A stretch of DNA of 64,000 nucleotides, from positions 124,001 through 188,000 of IMG/VR virus record IMGVR_UViG_3300033233_000001; one strand, written 5' to 3'. This document shows positions 56,196 to 62,821 of the stretch, piece by piece. The position numbers and the translations under genes are program-made. How positions within the stretch are numbered: the stretch's first letter is position 1; every line of letters begins with the position of its first letter. The notes beneath the pieces are model-generated. The model was not told the origin of the DNA. It saw nothing but the letters and a program-made list of their open reading frames with translations, and ran no database searches. This stretch comes from a virus.

Positions 56196-56728
56196 CGCGA
56201 GAACTCCCGCAGACGAACGACCTCATGGAGCAGCGCGCGGACGAACATCGCGTGCCGCGAGCGGTCGATCTTCTTGTCGTTCTGGACGTACTCGTGGACG
56301 ATCTCCATCGCGGCGTACCACTCCGGACTCGTCGCCCCAGCGCGGAGATATCCTGGATCGGACTCCGCGAGCTTTAGCCACGAGCGGATCGAGGTAAGCA
56401 TCTCGTCAGTCAGCGACTCGCCCTGTGCAGCGGTGATGAGCTTCCGCTCGCTAGCCTCCTCACCGGTTTTCGTTCGCTCCGGACCGGTGACCGGATCTAC
56501 CGCGCGCCCGAGCCCGCGGTTCGCCCACCACCACGTCCAATGATCTTCGGTACGGTCGACGATGGTCTGCAAGCTCTCGGTTGCCACGGCGCACACAGCA
56601 TGCATCCGCTTCGCCCACTCGCGCAAAGCCTCTGGAGTCTTCAGCTGGTCGAGTTCGTCGTAGAGCGAACACGTCGGGAGATGGTTGTCCTCCCAGAGCC
56701 CGCACTGGATGCAGCGATCGACGCTCAC
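56192..56728 (-). CDS. Hypothetical protein (178 aa)
   Basis: GTG start (GTGA). N-terminal CIQCGLWEDNHLPTC (zinc-like), then helical. Contains DHWTWWWANRGLG. Unknown. Confidence 0.6.
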   Translation of the reverse strand: MSVDRCIQCGLWEDNHLPTCSLYDELDQLKTPEALREWAKRMHAVCAVATESLQTIVDRTEDHWTWWWANRGLGRAVDPVTGPERTKTGEEASERKLITAAQGESLTDEMLTSIRSWLKLAESDPGYLRAGATSPEWYAAMEIVHEYVQNDKKIDRSRHAMFVRALLHEVVRLREFSR

Positions 56729-56886
56729 GCCGAAGCCCTCTTCGAGACGACGACCGTGCGCACGTACGGGCCGTCCCCTGGCACGCGTACGATCGTCGTT
56801 ACCTTGACGCCTCCGCACTTGACGCAGACGCGCGTCCTGTCCTTCTGGACATTCCAGCGCTTCCACTTGTGCTTGCAGGCGCTCAC
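56725..56886 (-). CDS. Small zinc-ribbon protein (53 aa)
   Basis: GTG start (GTGA). CKHKWKRWNVQKDRTRVC and CVKCGG; His/Cys cluster. Between HNH and the 178-aa gene. Confidence 0.55.
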   Translation of the reverse strand: MSACKHKWKRWNVQKDRTRVCVKCGGVKVTTIVRVPGDGPYVRTVVVSKRASA

Positions 56887-57395
56887 GCCGCCACCAGGTA
56901 CGGCCGCCAGGTTTCCGGCACCGTGCTCATGTCGAAGCGCTTGCTGACGATCGGCAGCCACTCGGGCTTCCGAGGTGCACGCCTGAGTGGCATCTTGGCC
57001 TCTGCCGGCGTCCGGTCACCCTTCTTGGCGTTGCAGACGTAGCAGGCCATCACGATGTTGTCCCACTCGGTCCGGCCGCCACGCGATCGCGGCAGCACAT
57101 GATCGTAGTTGAGAGCGCGAGGCTCGAAGACATGATGACAGTACCCGCACTCGTTCCCGTCGCGGAGAAGTACGTTCTGACGCGAGAACTTGATCGAGAC
57201 CTTCCGCGTCCTCGACTTCTTCACCTTCCTGATGACGGAAGGCATTTTCATCGAGACCGAAGGCGAGCGCAGCACCTCGTCGAATTCCTCGATCACCTCG
57301 ACCTTGTTGTCGTAGATGAGGCAGACCGCGCGCTGCCAGTCGACGATGCGCTCAGGTCTGTAGAACATGTCCAGTACCAGTACTCGGGTCTCCAT
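56883..57395 (-). CDS. HNH endonuclease (170 aa)
   Basis: HNH_5-type core: CGYCHHVFEPRALNYDHVLP (zinc Cys and catalytic His), GGRTEWDNIVMACYVCN. A beta-rich N-terminus (TRVLVLDMFYRPERIVDW) matches the broad family of HNH proteins near restriction, phage packaging or unknown functions. Target unknown. Confidence 0.88.
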   Translation of the reverse strand: METRVLVLDMFYRPERIVDWQRAVCLIYDNKVEVIEEFDEVLRSPSVSMKMPSVIRKVKKSRTRKVSIKFSRQNVLLRDGNECGYCHHVFEPRALNYDHVLPRSRGGRTEWDNIVMACYVCNAKKGDRTPAEAKMPLRRAPRKPEWLPIVSKRFDMSTVPETWRPYLVAA

Positions 57396-57415
57396 GACGA
57401 ACCTCGTTCAGTTGT

Positions 57416-57487
57416 GCGGACCGTGGGAGTCGAACCCACACTTTTCGGTATTTGAAGCCGATGCCTCTGCCGTTGGGCTACGTCCGC
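57416..57487 (-). tRNA. tRNA (anticodon CAA by fold)
   Basis: Acceptor GCGGAC/GTCCGC, T arm GTGGG-TTCGACT-CCCAC, D arm GCC..GGC, anticodon stem TCGGC/ACCGA, loop TTCAAAT. CAA would be Leu, but there is no long variable arm, so isotype is uncertain. Confidence 0.6.
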
Positions 57488-58194
57488 AGGGTTACTTCTT
57501 CTCGCTCTCGTCCTTCTTCTCCTTCCATCCGATACGTCTTGTCACCGACCTTGATCTCGGTGTCACCGATCTCGACCGTCAGCGTCGTCTTGTACGTCGG
57601 ATTGTACCGCGGATCTGCGTCGACGCCGTTCTTCTCGGCCTCGTCGTCCGCTTCTTTCATCAGCGCGAGGAAGAGGCGCATCCAGGCGATCTCGGCGTCG
57701 CAGAAGCGCTCGGTCACGCGCAGACGACGAGAACCAGCGCCGACCTCCTTCCAGAGCTTCACGTCGCCGTCGAGCACGTTGGCTTGCTGCCCCGAGACCT
57801 TCACGAGCCGCGCCGCCGATGCCGCACGCACGAGAGACGGCAGCCTCGACCAGTCCTCGATGAAGCGTGATGCGGCCTCAGCGAGTGTCGGGCCGGCGTT
57901 CGTGCCGTTTCGCAGGATCGCGATCTCCGACGCGCCGAGCGACAGCGCCTCGCGTGCCGCCGCTTCTAGCATCTCGACGGTTTCGGCCGACGACCCCGAG
58001 CCCGACGACCCCGAGCCCGGCACGCTCAGCGTGCCGAAACGCGTCGTGACGTGTGCGCTCCACGAGTCCGGTGCGGTCGCGATCAGCGTGATCTGCACGC
58101 CGATGCCTCGACGTCCGCCCTCGTAGATGCCTTTGCTCTTGCGTGCACACTCGATGCCCAGGAACGTGATGCTAGTCTTCGTCTCGTCGGCCAT
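57478..58194 (-). CDS. Hypothetical protein (238 aa)
   Basis: ATG MADETKTSITFLGIECARKS. Mixed alpha/beta with a Gly/Ser linker (PGSGSSGSGSSAET) and an acidic/basic tail. Its TAG lies inside the tRNA downstream (57478-57480), a gene-tRNA overlap of 10 nt. Unknown. Confidence 0.65.
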   Translation of the reverse strand: MADETKTSITFLGIECARKSKGIYEGGRRGIGVQITLIATAPDSWSAHVTTRFGTLSVPGSGSSGSGSSAETVEMLEAAAREALSLGASEIAILRNGTNAGPTLAEAASRFIEDWSRLPSLVRAASAARLVKVSGQQANVLDGDVKLWKEVGAGSRRLRVTERFCDAEIAWMRLFLALMKEADDEAEKNGVDADPRYNPTYKTTLTVEIGDTEIKVGDKTYRMEGEEGREREEVTLRT

Positions 58195-58213
58195 GGTGAA
58201 CCCTCCGGGGCGG

Positions 58214-58242
58214 AGAGTATGTCGTAAGCGGCTTCGGAGCAA
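58214..58242 (-). promoter_or_regulatory. Promoter with operator-like motif in spacer
   Basis: TTGCTC (58242-58237), 17 bp containing GCTTACGACAT (58229-58219), TACTCT (58219-58214), 19-nt leader. Confidence 0.7.
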
Positions 58243-58272
58243 GCGCGAACGGCATGTGGTAGCATCCAGCCC

Positions 58273-58938
58273 ATGCCCACGTACTCGATGAGCCCAAGCC
58301 GTCTCGGTTACACCTGCGACTCCGGCGACGATCCGGTGCACGACCGGATCACCGGCGACTGCTACGACAACGCCTGCGAGGCCGAAGCGGCTGGCGCCCG
58401 CCTCTGGGACTACGGGTGCGCAGAGCCGGTCGCGGAGCCGGCGTACGCCTGGGGACCAAGCGGCTGGTGGGGCGGCGACGGTGGCTGGTGGGGCGGAAAC
58501 GGTGGCAGCGCGTTTCCGTGGCGTCGTCGCGGTCGACGGCACGGCGGCGGCGGAGTTCCACGCGCTGGTGGTCCGCGCGGCGGCGGCCGGCTGCGCCTGC
58601 CTAGCCCTGGACAGCCGGGCATCACGATGCCGCCGGTCGGCACGCCGGGAACGCATCCGAACGTCTCGTTCCATCCATCGCCGCGGATGACCGCGCCGAC
58701 GACGACGACTCGCATGCAGATCTCGCCAGCTGGCAGCGGAGCCCGAACGATGCCGTCGCGCGGCGGCGCCGCACGCATGGCCAGCCCGACCAGCCGCGGC
58801 ATGCGCGGACTCGGACAGGACACCGCGACGGTCGACACGAGATGGAAGTACGCCGCTCTCGGACTCGGCGCGCTCGTGATCGTGCAAGCGTGGTGGTGGA
58901 ATAAGAAGGCCCCGAACGTCTTGAAGCTCGGCTACTAA
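58273..58938 (+). CDS. Gly-rich protein with C-terminal membrane anchor (221 aa)
   Basis: N-terminal Cys/acidic segment (CDSGDDPVHDRITGDC), long Gly/Arg/Pro-rich region (GGDGGWWGGNGG), and a tail membrane segment (YAALGLGALVIVQAWWW). The only large plus-strand gene between Ro60 and the tRNA array. Virion- or surface-like composition, but function unknown. Confidence 0.6.
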   Translation: MPTYSMSPSRLGYTCDSGDDPVHDRITGDCYDNACEAEAAGARLWDYGCAEPVAEPAYAWGPSGWWGGDGGWWGGNGGSAFPWRRRGRRHGGGGVPRAGGPRGGGRLRLPSPGQPGITMPPVGTPGTHPNVSFHPSPRMTAPTTTTRMQISPAGSGARTMPSRGGAARMASPTSRGMRGLGQDTATVDTRWKYAALGLGALVIVQAWWWNKKAPNVLKLGY

Positions 58939-58939
58939 C

Positions 58940-59023
58940 TGGGGTCGACAGGAGTTGCACCTGCACGTCCTTTCGGACACACGGCCCTCAACCGTGCTCG
59001 TCTGCTCGTTCCGACACGACCCC
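58940..59023 (-). tRNA. tRNA-Leu (GAG)
   Basis: Class II. Acceptor GGGGTCG/CGACCCC, stem CACGG/CCGTG, loop TTGAGGG, variable arm GTCCGAAAGGAC. Confidence 0.92.
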
Positions 59024-59027
59024 AAAG

Positions 59028-59110
59028 TGCGGAAAAAGGGAGTCGAACCCCCACGGGCTTTCGCCCACACCGGCCTGAACGGTGCGCGTCTTCCATTCCG
59101 CCATTCCCGC
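59028..59110 (-). tRNA. tRNA-Leu (CAG)
   Basis: Class II. Acceptor GCGGGAA/TTTCCGC, stem CACCG/CGGTG, loop TTCAGGC, variable arm GGGCGAAAGCCC. Confidence 0.92.
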
Positions 59111-59118
59111 TTATGTGA

Positions 59119-59190
59119 TGCACGGTAAGGGATTTGAACCCCTGTAAACCTGCGTGTAAAACAGGCGCCTCGCCTCTCGGCCAACCGTGC
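59119..59190 (-). tRNA. tRNA-Val (TAC)
   Basis: Acceptor GCACGGT/ACCGTGC, stem CCTGT/GCAGG, loop TTTACAC, T arm AGGGG-TTCAAAT-CCCTT. Confidence 0.88.
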
Positions 59191-59194
59191 AGTT

Positions 59195-59286
59195 GCTCGT
59201 CAGGGTCCGGCGGCGACAGTCCTAGGTGCCTTACCCGGTTTTACGGGAGAGAGCTAGGGCTGGCATCCGCTAATCGTCTGACGAGC
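59195..59286 (-). ncRNA. Structured RNA in tRNA array (1)
   Basis: 92 nt closed by a perfect 9-bp helix GCTCGTCAG/CTGACGAGC. Inside: GATGCC/GGCACC with asymmetric bulges and a CCCG/CGGG hairpin. No T loop or anticodon arm, so not a tRNA. Confidence 0.5.
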
Positions 59287-59310
59287 GCCCCCGGCGCGAG
59301 CCGTGAGCCA

Positions 59311-59383
59311 TCGGGGTAGCCGGGATTGCACCGGCGATCTCTCCGCCCCGAACGGAGCGCGATACTACTTCGCCATACCCCGA
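59311..59383 (-). tRNA. tRNA-Pro (CGG)
   Basis: Acceptor TCGGGGT/ACCCCGA, stem CTCCG/CGGAG, loop TTCGGGG, T arm GCCGG-TGCAATC-CCGGC. Confidence 0.93.
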
Positions 59384-59430
59384 GAAAGCTCTCGCGTCGT
59401 CGAGCCCTGCCTCGCCGCCTTGCTTAGAGG

Positions 59431-59508
59431 CGTTTGTCGCATTCGTGCATCCGGTGATCAGGTCGGCTTGCACGAACGTCTATGCGTCGCTCTCGGACTC
59501 GACAAACG
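59431..59508 (-). ncRNA. Structured RNA in tRNA array (2)
   Basis: Nested helices CGTTTGTCG/CGACAAACG (9 bp) and TTCGTGCA/TGCACGAA (8 bp) with a 23-nt bulge on the 5' side (minus strand) and 2 nt on the 3' side. Shares AGAGGCGTTTGTC with RNA (3) near 61345. No tRNA features. Confidence 0.5.
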
Positions 59509-59548
59509 TCGCGGGCTTTTCAGGCTTGCGCGACGCTGACGCGAGATC

Positions 59549-59616
59549 GCTACGGTCGGAATCGAACCGACGTACAAGCCCGTATGAGAGGCTGCCCTGA
59601 CCATCAGGACGTAGCG
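59549..59616 (-). tRNA. tRNA-Met (CAT), copy 1
   Basis: Acceptor CGCTACG/CGTAGCG, stem AGCCT/GGGCT, loop CTCATAC. Initiator, elongator or modified Ile type not told. Confidence 0.85.
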
Positions 59617-59622
59617 TTGGGA

Positions 59623-59691
59623 GCGAGGGCCGGAGTCGCACCGGCGTTCTTCGGCTTATGAGGCCGACGGATTACTGCTTTCCCACCTCGC
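59623..59691 (-). tRNA. tRNA-Met (CAT), copy 2
   Basis: Acceptor GCGAGG/CCTCGC, stem TCGGC/GCCGA, loop CTCATAA, T arm GCCGG-TGCGACT-CCGGC. Could be an Ile(CAU) type. Confidence 0.82.
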
Positions 59692-59699
59692 ACAAGATT

Positions 59700-59765
59700 G
59701 CGGTCGCCGGAACTGCCCACGGTCCTAAGCGTTATGAGCGCTTTGTGCACTGTACACCACCCCGC
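59700..59765 (-). tRNA. tRNA-Met-like (CAT), copy 3, degenerate T arm
   Basis: Acceptor GCGG../CCGC, stem AGCG/CGCT, loop CTCATAA; the T arm is poor (GCAGTTC loop). Confidence 0.55.
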
Positions 59766-59768
59766 ACG

Positions 59769-59837
59769 TTCCCACGGTGAGTTGAACACCGATTCCTAGC
59801 TTCGGAGGCTAGTGCCCTTCCATTTGGACGATGGGAA
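59769..59837 (-). tRNA. tRNA-Arg (CCG)
   Basis: Acceptor TTCCCAT/GTGGGAA, stem CTAGC/GCTAG, loop CTCCGAA, T arm CGGTG-TTCAACT-CACCG. Confidence 0.93.
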
Positions 59838-59848
59838 CAGATCGTATC

Positions 59849-59919
59849 GCTCTCGGACTGAATCGAACAGTCGTTCCTGGTTTCGTAGACCAGTGCCCTA
59901 TCCGCTGGACGACGAGAGC
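59849..59919 (-). tRNA. tRNA-Arg (ACG), copy 1
   Basis: Acceptor GCTCTCG/CGAGAGC, stem CTGGT/ACCAG, loop CTACGAA, T arm GACTG-TTCGATT-CAGTC. Confidence 0.93.
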
Positions 59920-59925
59920 ATCAGC

Positions 59926-59999
59926 ACCCCTGGCGGGACTCGAACCCGCGGCCTCTCCGTCCGTAGCGGAGCACTCTGATTCCACTGAGCTACAGGGGC
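59926..59999 (-). tRNA. tRNA-Arg (ACG), copy 2
   Basis: Acceptor GCCCCTG/CAGGGGT, stem CTCCG/CGGAG, loop CTACGGA, T arm GCGGG-TTCGAGT-CCCGC. Confidence 0.92.
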
Positions 60000-60001
60000 A
60001 C

Positions 60002-60074
60002 GCTGCGGACAGGAGTCGAACCTGCAACCTCTCGTTTAGAAAACGAGCGCCGCTTCCGGTGCGGCTTCCGCAGC
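60002..60074 (-). tRNA. tRNA-Arg (TCT)
   Basis: Acceptor GCTGCGG/CCGCAGC, stem CTCGT/ACGAG, loop TTTCTAA, T arm GCAGG-TTCGACT-CCTGT. Confidence 0.93.
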
Positions 60075-60137
60075 ATTTCTGGCAAGGGATGCAGACCGGC
60101 GTTTAGCGTTCTAACCGTTTAAACTACCGCCGCCTTT
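60075..60137 (-). tRNA. tRNA-like fragment, unresolved
   Basis: Has a D-arm-like GTTT-AAACGGTTA-GAAC and a weak acceptor GGCGG/TTGCC, but no full anticodon arm. Truncated, mitochondrial-like or decayed. Confidence 0.3.
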
Positions 60138-60207
60138 CGGCCGCGACCGGGAGTCGAACCCGGACCTCTCGAATACAAGTCGATAACCGCTCTGCTTCGG
60201 CCAGAAG
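60138..60207 (-). tRNA. tRNA-Thr (TGT) with mismatched acceptor
   Basis: Anticodon stem ATCGA/TCGAG, loop CTTGTAT, T arm CCGGG-TTCGACT-CCCGG, D arm GCCG/CGGT. The expected acceptor partner of TCGCGGC is missing, so possibly non-functional. Confidence 0.55.
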
Positions 60208-60275
60208 AGGCGCGAGCCAGGGTCGCACTGGCCTTCATCGGGTTGCAGCCGATGTCCTTCGCTGGAAGATCGCGC
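60208..60275 (-). tRNA. tRNA-Cys (GCA)
   Basis: Acceptor GGCGCGA/TCGCGCC, stem ATCGG/CCGAT, loop CTGCAAC, T arm CCAG-TGCGACC-CTGG. Confidence 0.92.
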
Positions 60276-60283
60276 CTAACTCT

Positions 60284-60318
60284 CGGGCAAGGGGCGTCGT
60301 CGGAGATTCGGCCCGAGA
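60284..60318 (-). ncRNA. Stem-loop in tRNA array
   Basis: Perfect 8-bp stem TCTCGGGC/GCCCGAGA with a 22-nt loop between tRNA-Cys and tRNA-Gly; may be a processing or structured RNA element. Confidence 0.35.
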
Positions 60319-60319
60319 A

Positions 60320-60390
60320 GCGACAGGCGAGACTCGAACTCGCGTAGACCTGAATGGAAGTCAGGCGCCTTACCTCTAGGCTACTGTCGC
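60320..60390 (-). tRNA. tRNA-Gly (TCC)
   Basis: Acceptor GCGACAG/CTGTCGC, stem CCTGA/TCAGG, loop CTTCCAT, T arm GCGAG-TTCGAGT-CTCGC. Confidence 0.95.
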
Positions 60391-60394
60391 GGAA

Positions 60395-60465
60395 GCCGCC
60401 ATCGAGATTCGCACTCGACTAGCCCGCATACCAAGCGGGTACCTCGCTATCTAGGATTTGGCGGC
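60395..60465 (-). tRNA. tRNA-Thr (GGT)
   Basis: Acceptor GCCGCCA/TGGCGGC, stem CCCGC/GCGGG, loop TTGGTAT. Its first 15 nt are also the last codons and stop of the HNH gene. Confidence 0.92.
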
Positions 60466-61044
60466 CAAGATTCGTGCGATTCGCCTGTGAACCGCCTGGT
60501 TTGAGCAGCCGACCGTATCGGCGATAGCCTGTAGCGTCATGCGCTGACGCATCTCAGTCAACACCGCATCCGGCGGCCACCGAACGCGCCTGTTGGACGG
60601 GTGTTCTGGCTGCCTTGCTCGCGGAGGCATGCGGCGCTCCGCCGCATGCAGGTTGGCATGCGCCATCTTGGTTAGCACCTCCAGATTGTCCGGATTGTCA
60701 TTCTCCCTGTTCTTGTCCCTGTGATGGACTTCTTCGTCGCGATAGAGGGCACGCCCGATCTTCGCCTCGGCCACCAATGTGGCTCGCTTGACGTAGCCGG
60801 ATTTCATCGCCCGGTGATGCGTCGGCGCCTTCACGTACCAGTATCCACGACTCCCTCGCGTCTCGCCGCCCTTCCAATGCCCGTTCTTGTCCCCCGGTCC
60901 GCTGGGGGGCACATGTCCAGAGTGGAGTGACCTACAGGAGCGGCCGCAGAACCGCGCAAAACCGCGAGCGCGATCTGTTGTTCGCGCTGAGAATGCGGCC
61001 CCGCAGTGATCGCAAAAGTAGGCTTCCTTTTTTGGAATCGACAC
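60451..61044 (-). CDS. HNH homing endonuclease with zinc finger and HTH (197 aa)
   Basis: N-terminal zinc finger CDHCGAAF..FCGRSC; central DEEVHHRDKNRENDNPDN and LEVLTKMAHANLH (HNH catalytic core); C-terminal HTH MTLQAIADTVGCSNQAVHRR. Typical of free-standing phage homing enzymes that spread within tRNA clusters. Stop codon overlaps the next tRNA. Confidence 0.9.
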   Translation of the reverse strand: MSIPKKEAYFCDHCGAAFSARTTDRARGFARFCGRSCRSLHSGHVPPSGPGDKNGHWKGGETRGSRGYWYVKAPTHHRAMKSGYVKRATLVAEAKIGRALYRDEEVHHRDKNRENDNPDNLEVLTKMAHANLHAAERRMPPRARQPEHPSNRRVRWPPDAVLTEMRQRMTLQAIADTVGCSNQAVHRRIARILAAKS

Positions 61045-61092
61045 CCGATCACCATGAACCGTGCGGAGATTCTCGTCAACCGTTTATTTGAA

Positions 61093-61163
61093 GCCACCGG
61101 AGGTGCTCGCATCCTCCTCGCCGGTCTACAAGTCCGGCACGTCGCTTTCTACGCTTCGGTGGC
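61093..61163 (-). tRNA. tRNA-Thr (TGT)
   Basis: Acceptor GCCACCG/CGGTGGC, stem CCGG/CCGG, loop CTTGTAG, T stem GAGG/CCTC with a long loop. Redundant with the defective copy at 60138. Confidence 0.85.
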
Positions 61164-61174
61164 ACTACGAAAAA

Positions 61175-61245
61175 GCTCGCAGTCGAACTCGAATCGACCT
61201 TTCCGACTTACGAGGCCGGCGCGTCGCCATCTACGCTTTGCGAGC
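61175..61245 (-). tRNA. tRNA-Thr (CGT)
   Basis: Acceptor GCTCGCA/TGCGAGC, stem CCGGC/GTCGG, loop CTCGTAA, T arm GTCGA-TTCGAGT-TCGAC. Confidence 0.92.
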
Positions 61246-61252
61246 CAATACT

Positions 61253-61325
61253 GGACCTGACCGGCTCCGCCCCGGTCGCCTCCTGAGTGCAAGTCAGGCG
61301 CTCTCCTAAAATGAGCTACAGGCCC
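61253..61325 (-). tRNA. tRNA-Ala (TGC)
   Basis: Acceptor GGGCCTG/CAGGTCC, stem CCTGA/TCAGG, loop CTTGCAC; T loop GGCGGAG is atypical. Confidence 0.8.
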
Positions 61326-61330
61326 TTGGA

Positions 61331-61387
61331 GCCGGACCGTCAGAGGCGTTTGTCCCGTCCCTGGGCGCGTGACGGTGGGATTCCGGC
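61331..61387 (-). ncRNA. Structured RNA in tRNA array (3)
   Basis: Minus strand: GCCGGA, 6-nt bulge, CCGTCA ... TGACGG directly followed by TCCGGC. The loop holds GACAAACGCCTC, shared with RNA (2). Same one-sided-bulge plan. Confidence 0.45.
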
Positions 61388-61392
61388 GTAAG

Positions 61393-61463
61393 CGGCGCGG
61401 GAGACTCGAACTCCTTGTTTACCGGTGTGGCACACCGGTGGCAGACCTTCCGCCTGCGCGCCG
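61393..61463 (-). tRNA. tRNA-Gly (GCC)
   Basis: Acceptor CGGCGCG/CGCGCCG, stem CCGGT/ACCGG, loop GTGCCAC, T arm AGGAG-TTCGAGT-CTCCC. Confidence 0.9.
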
Positions 61464-61473
61464 CAGAGACTTT

Positions 61474-61543
61474 GGAGTCGGCGGGAGTCGGACCCGCACT
61501 TCGTCGATGCCATCGACGTGTGATCCCGCTTCACTACGACCCC
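61474..61543 (-). tRNA. tRNA-Ala (GGC)
   Basis: Acceptor GGGGTCG/CGACTCC, stem CGTCG/CGACG, loop ATGGCAT, T arm GCGGG-TCCGACT-CCCGC. Confidence 0.92.
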
Positions 61544-61546
61544 GAT

Positions 61547-61631
61547 GGAGCGGACCGGGCTCGAACCGGTACCTCGTCCGGGGCCACTCGCCCCGGTCGC
61601 GCGCTGCCGTTGCACTTTGCGCTACCGTCCC
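61547..61631 (-). tRNA. tRNA, isotype unresolved
   Basis: Acceptor GGGACGG/CCGCTCC (one mismatch), good T arm ACCGG-TTCGAGC-CCGGT. The central stem CGGGG/CCCCG has loop CGAGTGG without U33; it may instead be a variable arm. Confidence 0.5.
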
Positions 61632-61644
61632 GTATCGTCGGCCA

Positions 61645-62055
61645 ATGCCGACCACAGATCTGCCCGCGAAGCTGCTTCAGGAACTCTCTGACGGCCTGCT
61701 CATCGCCTACCGCGTCAAGAACCACAAGCTCGACTACTCGCTGATGAACCGGCCCGAGCCGACGCTCAGTGGCGTCGATGACCACGCGCTCGCGACCGCC
61801 ATCATCATCGCCGGCCGAGAGTTCGATCTCGTCGTCGACGAGAACATCATGCAGTCCGAGCGCGTCGTCCGCAGCGACGGTCGAGAGGTGACGTACAACG
61901 AGGCGATCGACATCAACTGGGAGGATCGCGTCATCCGGTCGAGCCGCCGGAAGGAGATGACCATGGACGTGCTCGCCGGGATCGTCACCGCGCTCATGCA
62001 GCAGGCTGCGGCGCCGACGCCGGATGCGCTGGCGCCCGAGTCGAAGTCGAACTGA
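61645..62055 (+). CDS. Hypothetical protein on opposite strand in tRNA array (136 aa)
   Basis: ATG MPTTDLPAKLLQELSDG. Acidic, alpha/beta (ATAIIIAGREFDLVVDE, YNEAIDINWEDRVI). Plus-strand gene inserted among minus-strand tRNAs, perhaps cargo. Unknown. Confidence 0.6.
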   Translation: MPTTDLPAKLLQELSDGLLIAYRVKNHKLDYSLMNRPEPTLSGVDDHALATAIIIAGREFDLVVDENIMQSERVVRSDGREVTYNEAIDINWEDRVIRSSRRKEMTMDVLAGIVTALMQQAAAPTPDALAPESKSN

Positions 62056-62057
62056 TC

Positions 62058-62125
62058 GTCGCGCCGAGAGTCGCACTCGGGTCTTCCGCGTGTCGGGCGG
62101 GTACTCTTCTGTTGAGCTACGCGAC
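62058..62125 (-). tRNA. tRNA-Val (GAC), C33 variant
   Basis: Acceptor GTCGCGT/GCGCGAC, stem CCGC/GCGG, loop CCGACAC (C33), T arm CCGAG-TGCGACT-CTCGG. Confidence 0.75.
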
Positions 62126-62200
62126 GTTGGTCCAGACTGATTGCGATGGCCATCGCTGCTCGGCCCAAGCCGGCCGACACGGAACGAGCCCAGCTGGATC

Positions 62201-62269
62201 GGCGCAGGTGGAATCGGACCACCAACTCAACCTTATCAGGGTTGCGTTAAGACCACTTAACTATGCGCC
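62201..62269 (-). tRNA. tRNA-Ile (GAT)
   Basis: Acceptor GGCGCA/TGCGCC, stem CAACC/GGTTG, loop CTGATAA, T arm GGTGG-TCCGATT-CCACC. Confidence 0.93.
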
Positions 62270-62274
62270 GCGAC

Positions 62275-62346
62275 GTCCTCGACAAGAATCGAACTTGTGG
62301 CCTGCTTTTTAGGAAAAAGCTGCTCTTCCAGCTGAGCTACGAGGAC
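62275..62346 (-). tRNA. tRNA-Arg (CCT)
   Basis: Acceptor GTCCTCG/CGAGGAC, stem GCTTT/AAAGC, loop TTCCTAA, T arm ACAAG-TTCGATT-CTTGT. Confidence 0.94.
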
Positions 62347-62352
62347 AATAAG

Positions 62353-62426
62353 GGTGACCAGGGGGACATCGAACCCCTCATCCTCCGGACCACAACCGGA
62401 TGCTCTACCTTTGAGCTATGGCCACC
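62353..62426 (-). tRNA. tRNA-His (GTG)
   Basis: Acceptor GTGGCCA/TGGTCAC with an extra G-1:C73 pair, the His identity mark. Stem TCCGG/CCGGA, loop TTGTGGT. Confidence 0.93.
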
Positions 62427-62434
62427 ATGAACCA

Positions 62435-62507
62435 TGGAGTTAGCCGGGATCGAACCGGCGACCTCTTGAGTGCGATTCAAGCGCTCTCCCAGCTGAGCTA
62501 TAACCCC
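62435..62507 (-). tRNA. tRNA-Ala (CGC)
   Basis: Acceptor GGGGTTA/TAACTCC, stem CTTGA/TCAAG, loop ATCGCAC, T arm GCCGG-TTCGATC-CCGGC. Confidence 0.95.
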
Positions 62508-62509
62508 TC

Positions 62510-62597
62510 TTTCATTAAGACTGCGACGATCGAAGTGTTCCTCAGTCTTAGTTTTGCCGCATTTAGGACAGCGCTTTGTCCTCATCTTCAACCTCAT
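62510..62597 (-). pseudogene. N-terminal fragment of HNH/endonuclease VII-type protein
   Basis: ATG at 62597 gives MRLKMRTKRCPKCGKTKTEE then HFDRRSLNE, the zinc start typical of phage HNH and endonuclease VII proteins, and then runs into a tRNA. Looks like a truncated homing-type nuclease. Confidence 0.45.
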
Positions 62598-62619
62598 CGG
62601 GGTGCCCTCACCCAGTTAC

Positions 62620-62692
62620 GCCCCCACGGGGAATTGAACCCCGCTCGACCCTGCTTGACAAGCAGGCGTCCACGCCAGTGGACTTTGGAGGC
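62620..62692 (-). tRNA. tRNA-Asp (GTC)
   Basis: Acceptor GCCTCCA/TGGGGGC, stem CCTGC/GCAGG, loop TTGTCAA, T arm CGGGG-TTCAATT-CCCCG. Confidence 0.95.
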
Positions 62693-62700
62693 ATTGGTGT

Positions 62701-62766
62701 GGCGGGTCCTACTCAGCGCGGACGCTGAGCCTTCGGTACCAAGGTGGACCTCACCACGATCACGCC
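62701..62766 (-). ncRNA. Structured RNA in tRNA array (4)
   Basis: Minus strand: GGCG, 12-nt bulge, GGTCC ... GGACC directly followed by CGCC; inside, a perfect hairpin CTCAGCG-TCCG-CGCTGAG and GGTACC. No T loop. Same one-sided 5' bulge as RNAs (2) and (3). Confidence 0.5.
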
Positions 62767-62821
62767 GAGAGCTACCCGGCATGACTCGACGCAACACGGA
62801 GAGCTACTCCGCCTTGGCCGA

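Noticed and set aside
59191-59310. Extra tRNA between tRNA-Val and tRNA-Pro
   Set aside because: A perfect closing helix exists but there is no T loop or anticodon arm; listed as a structured RNA.
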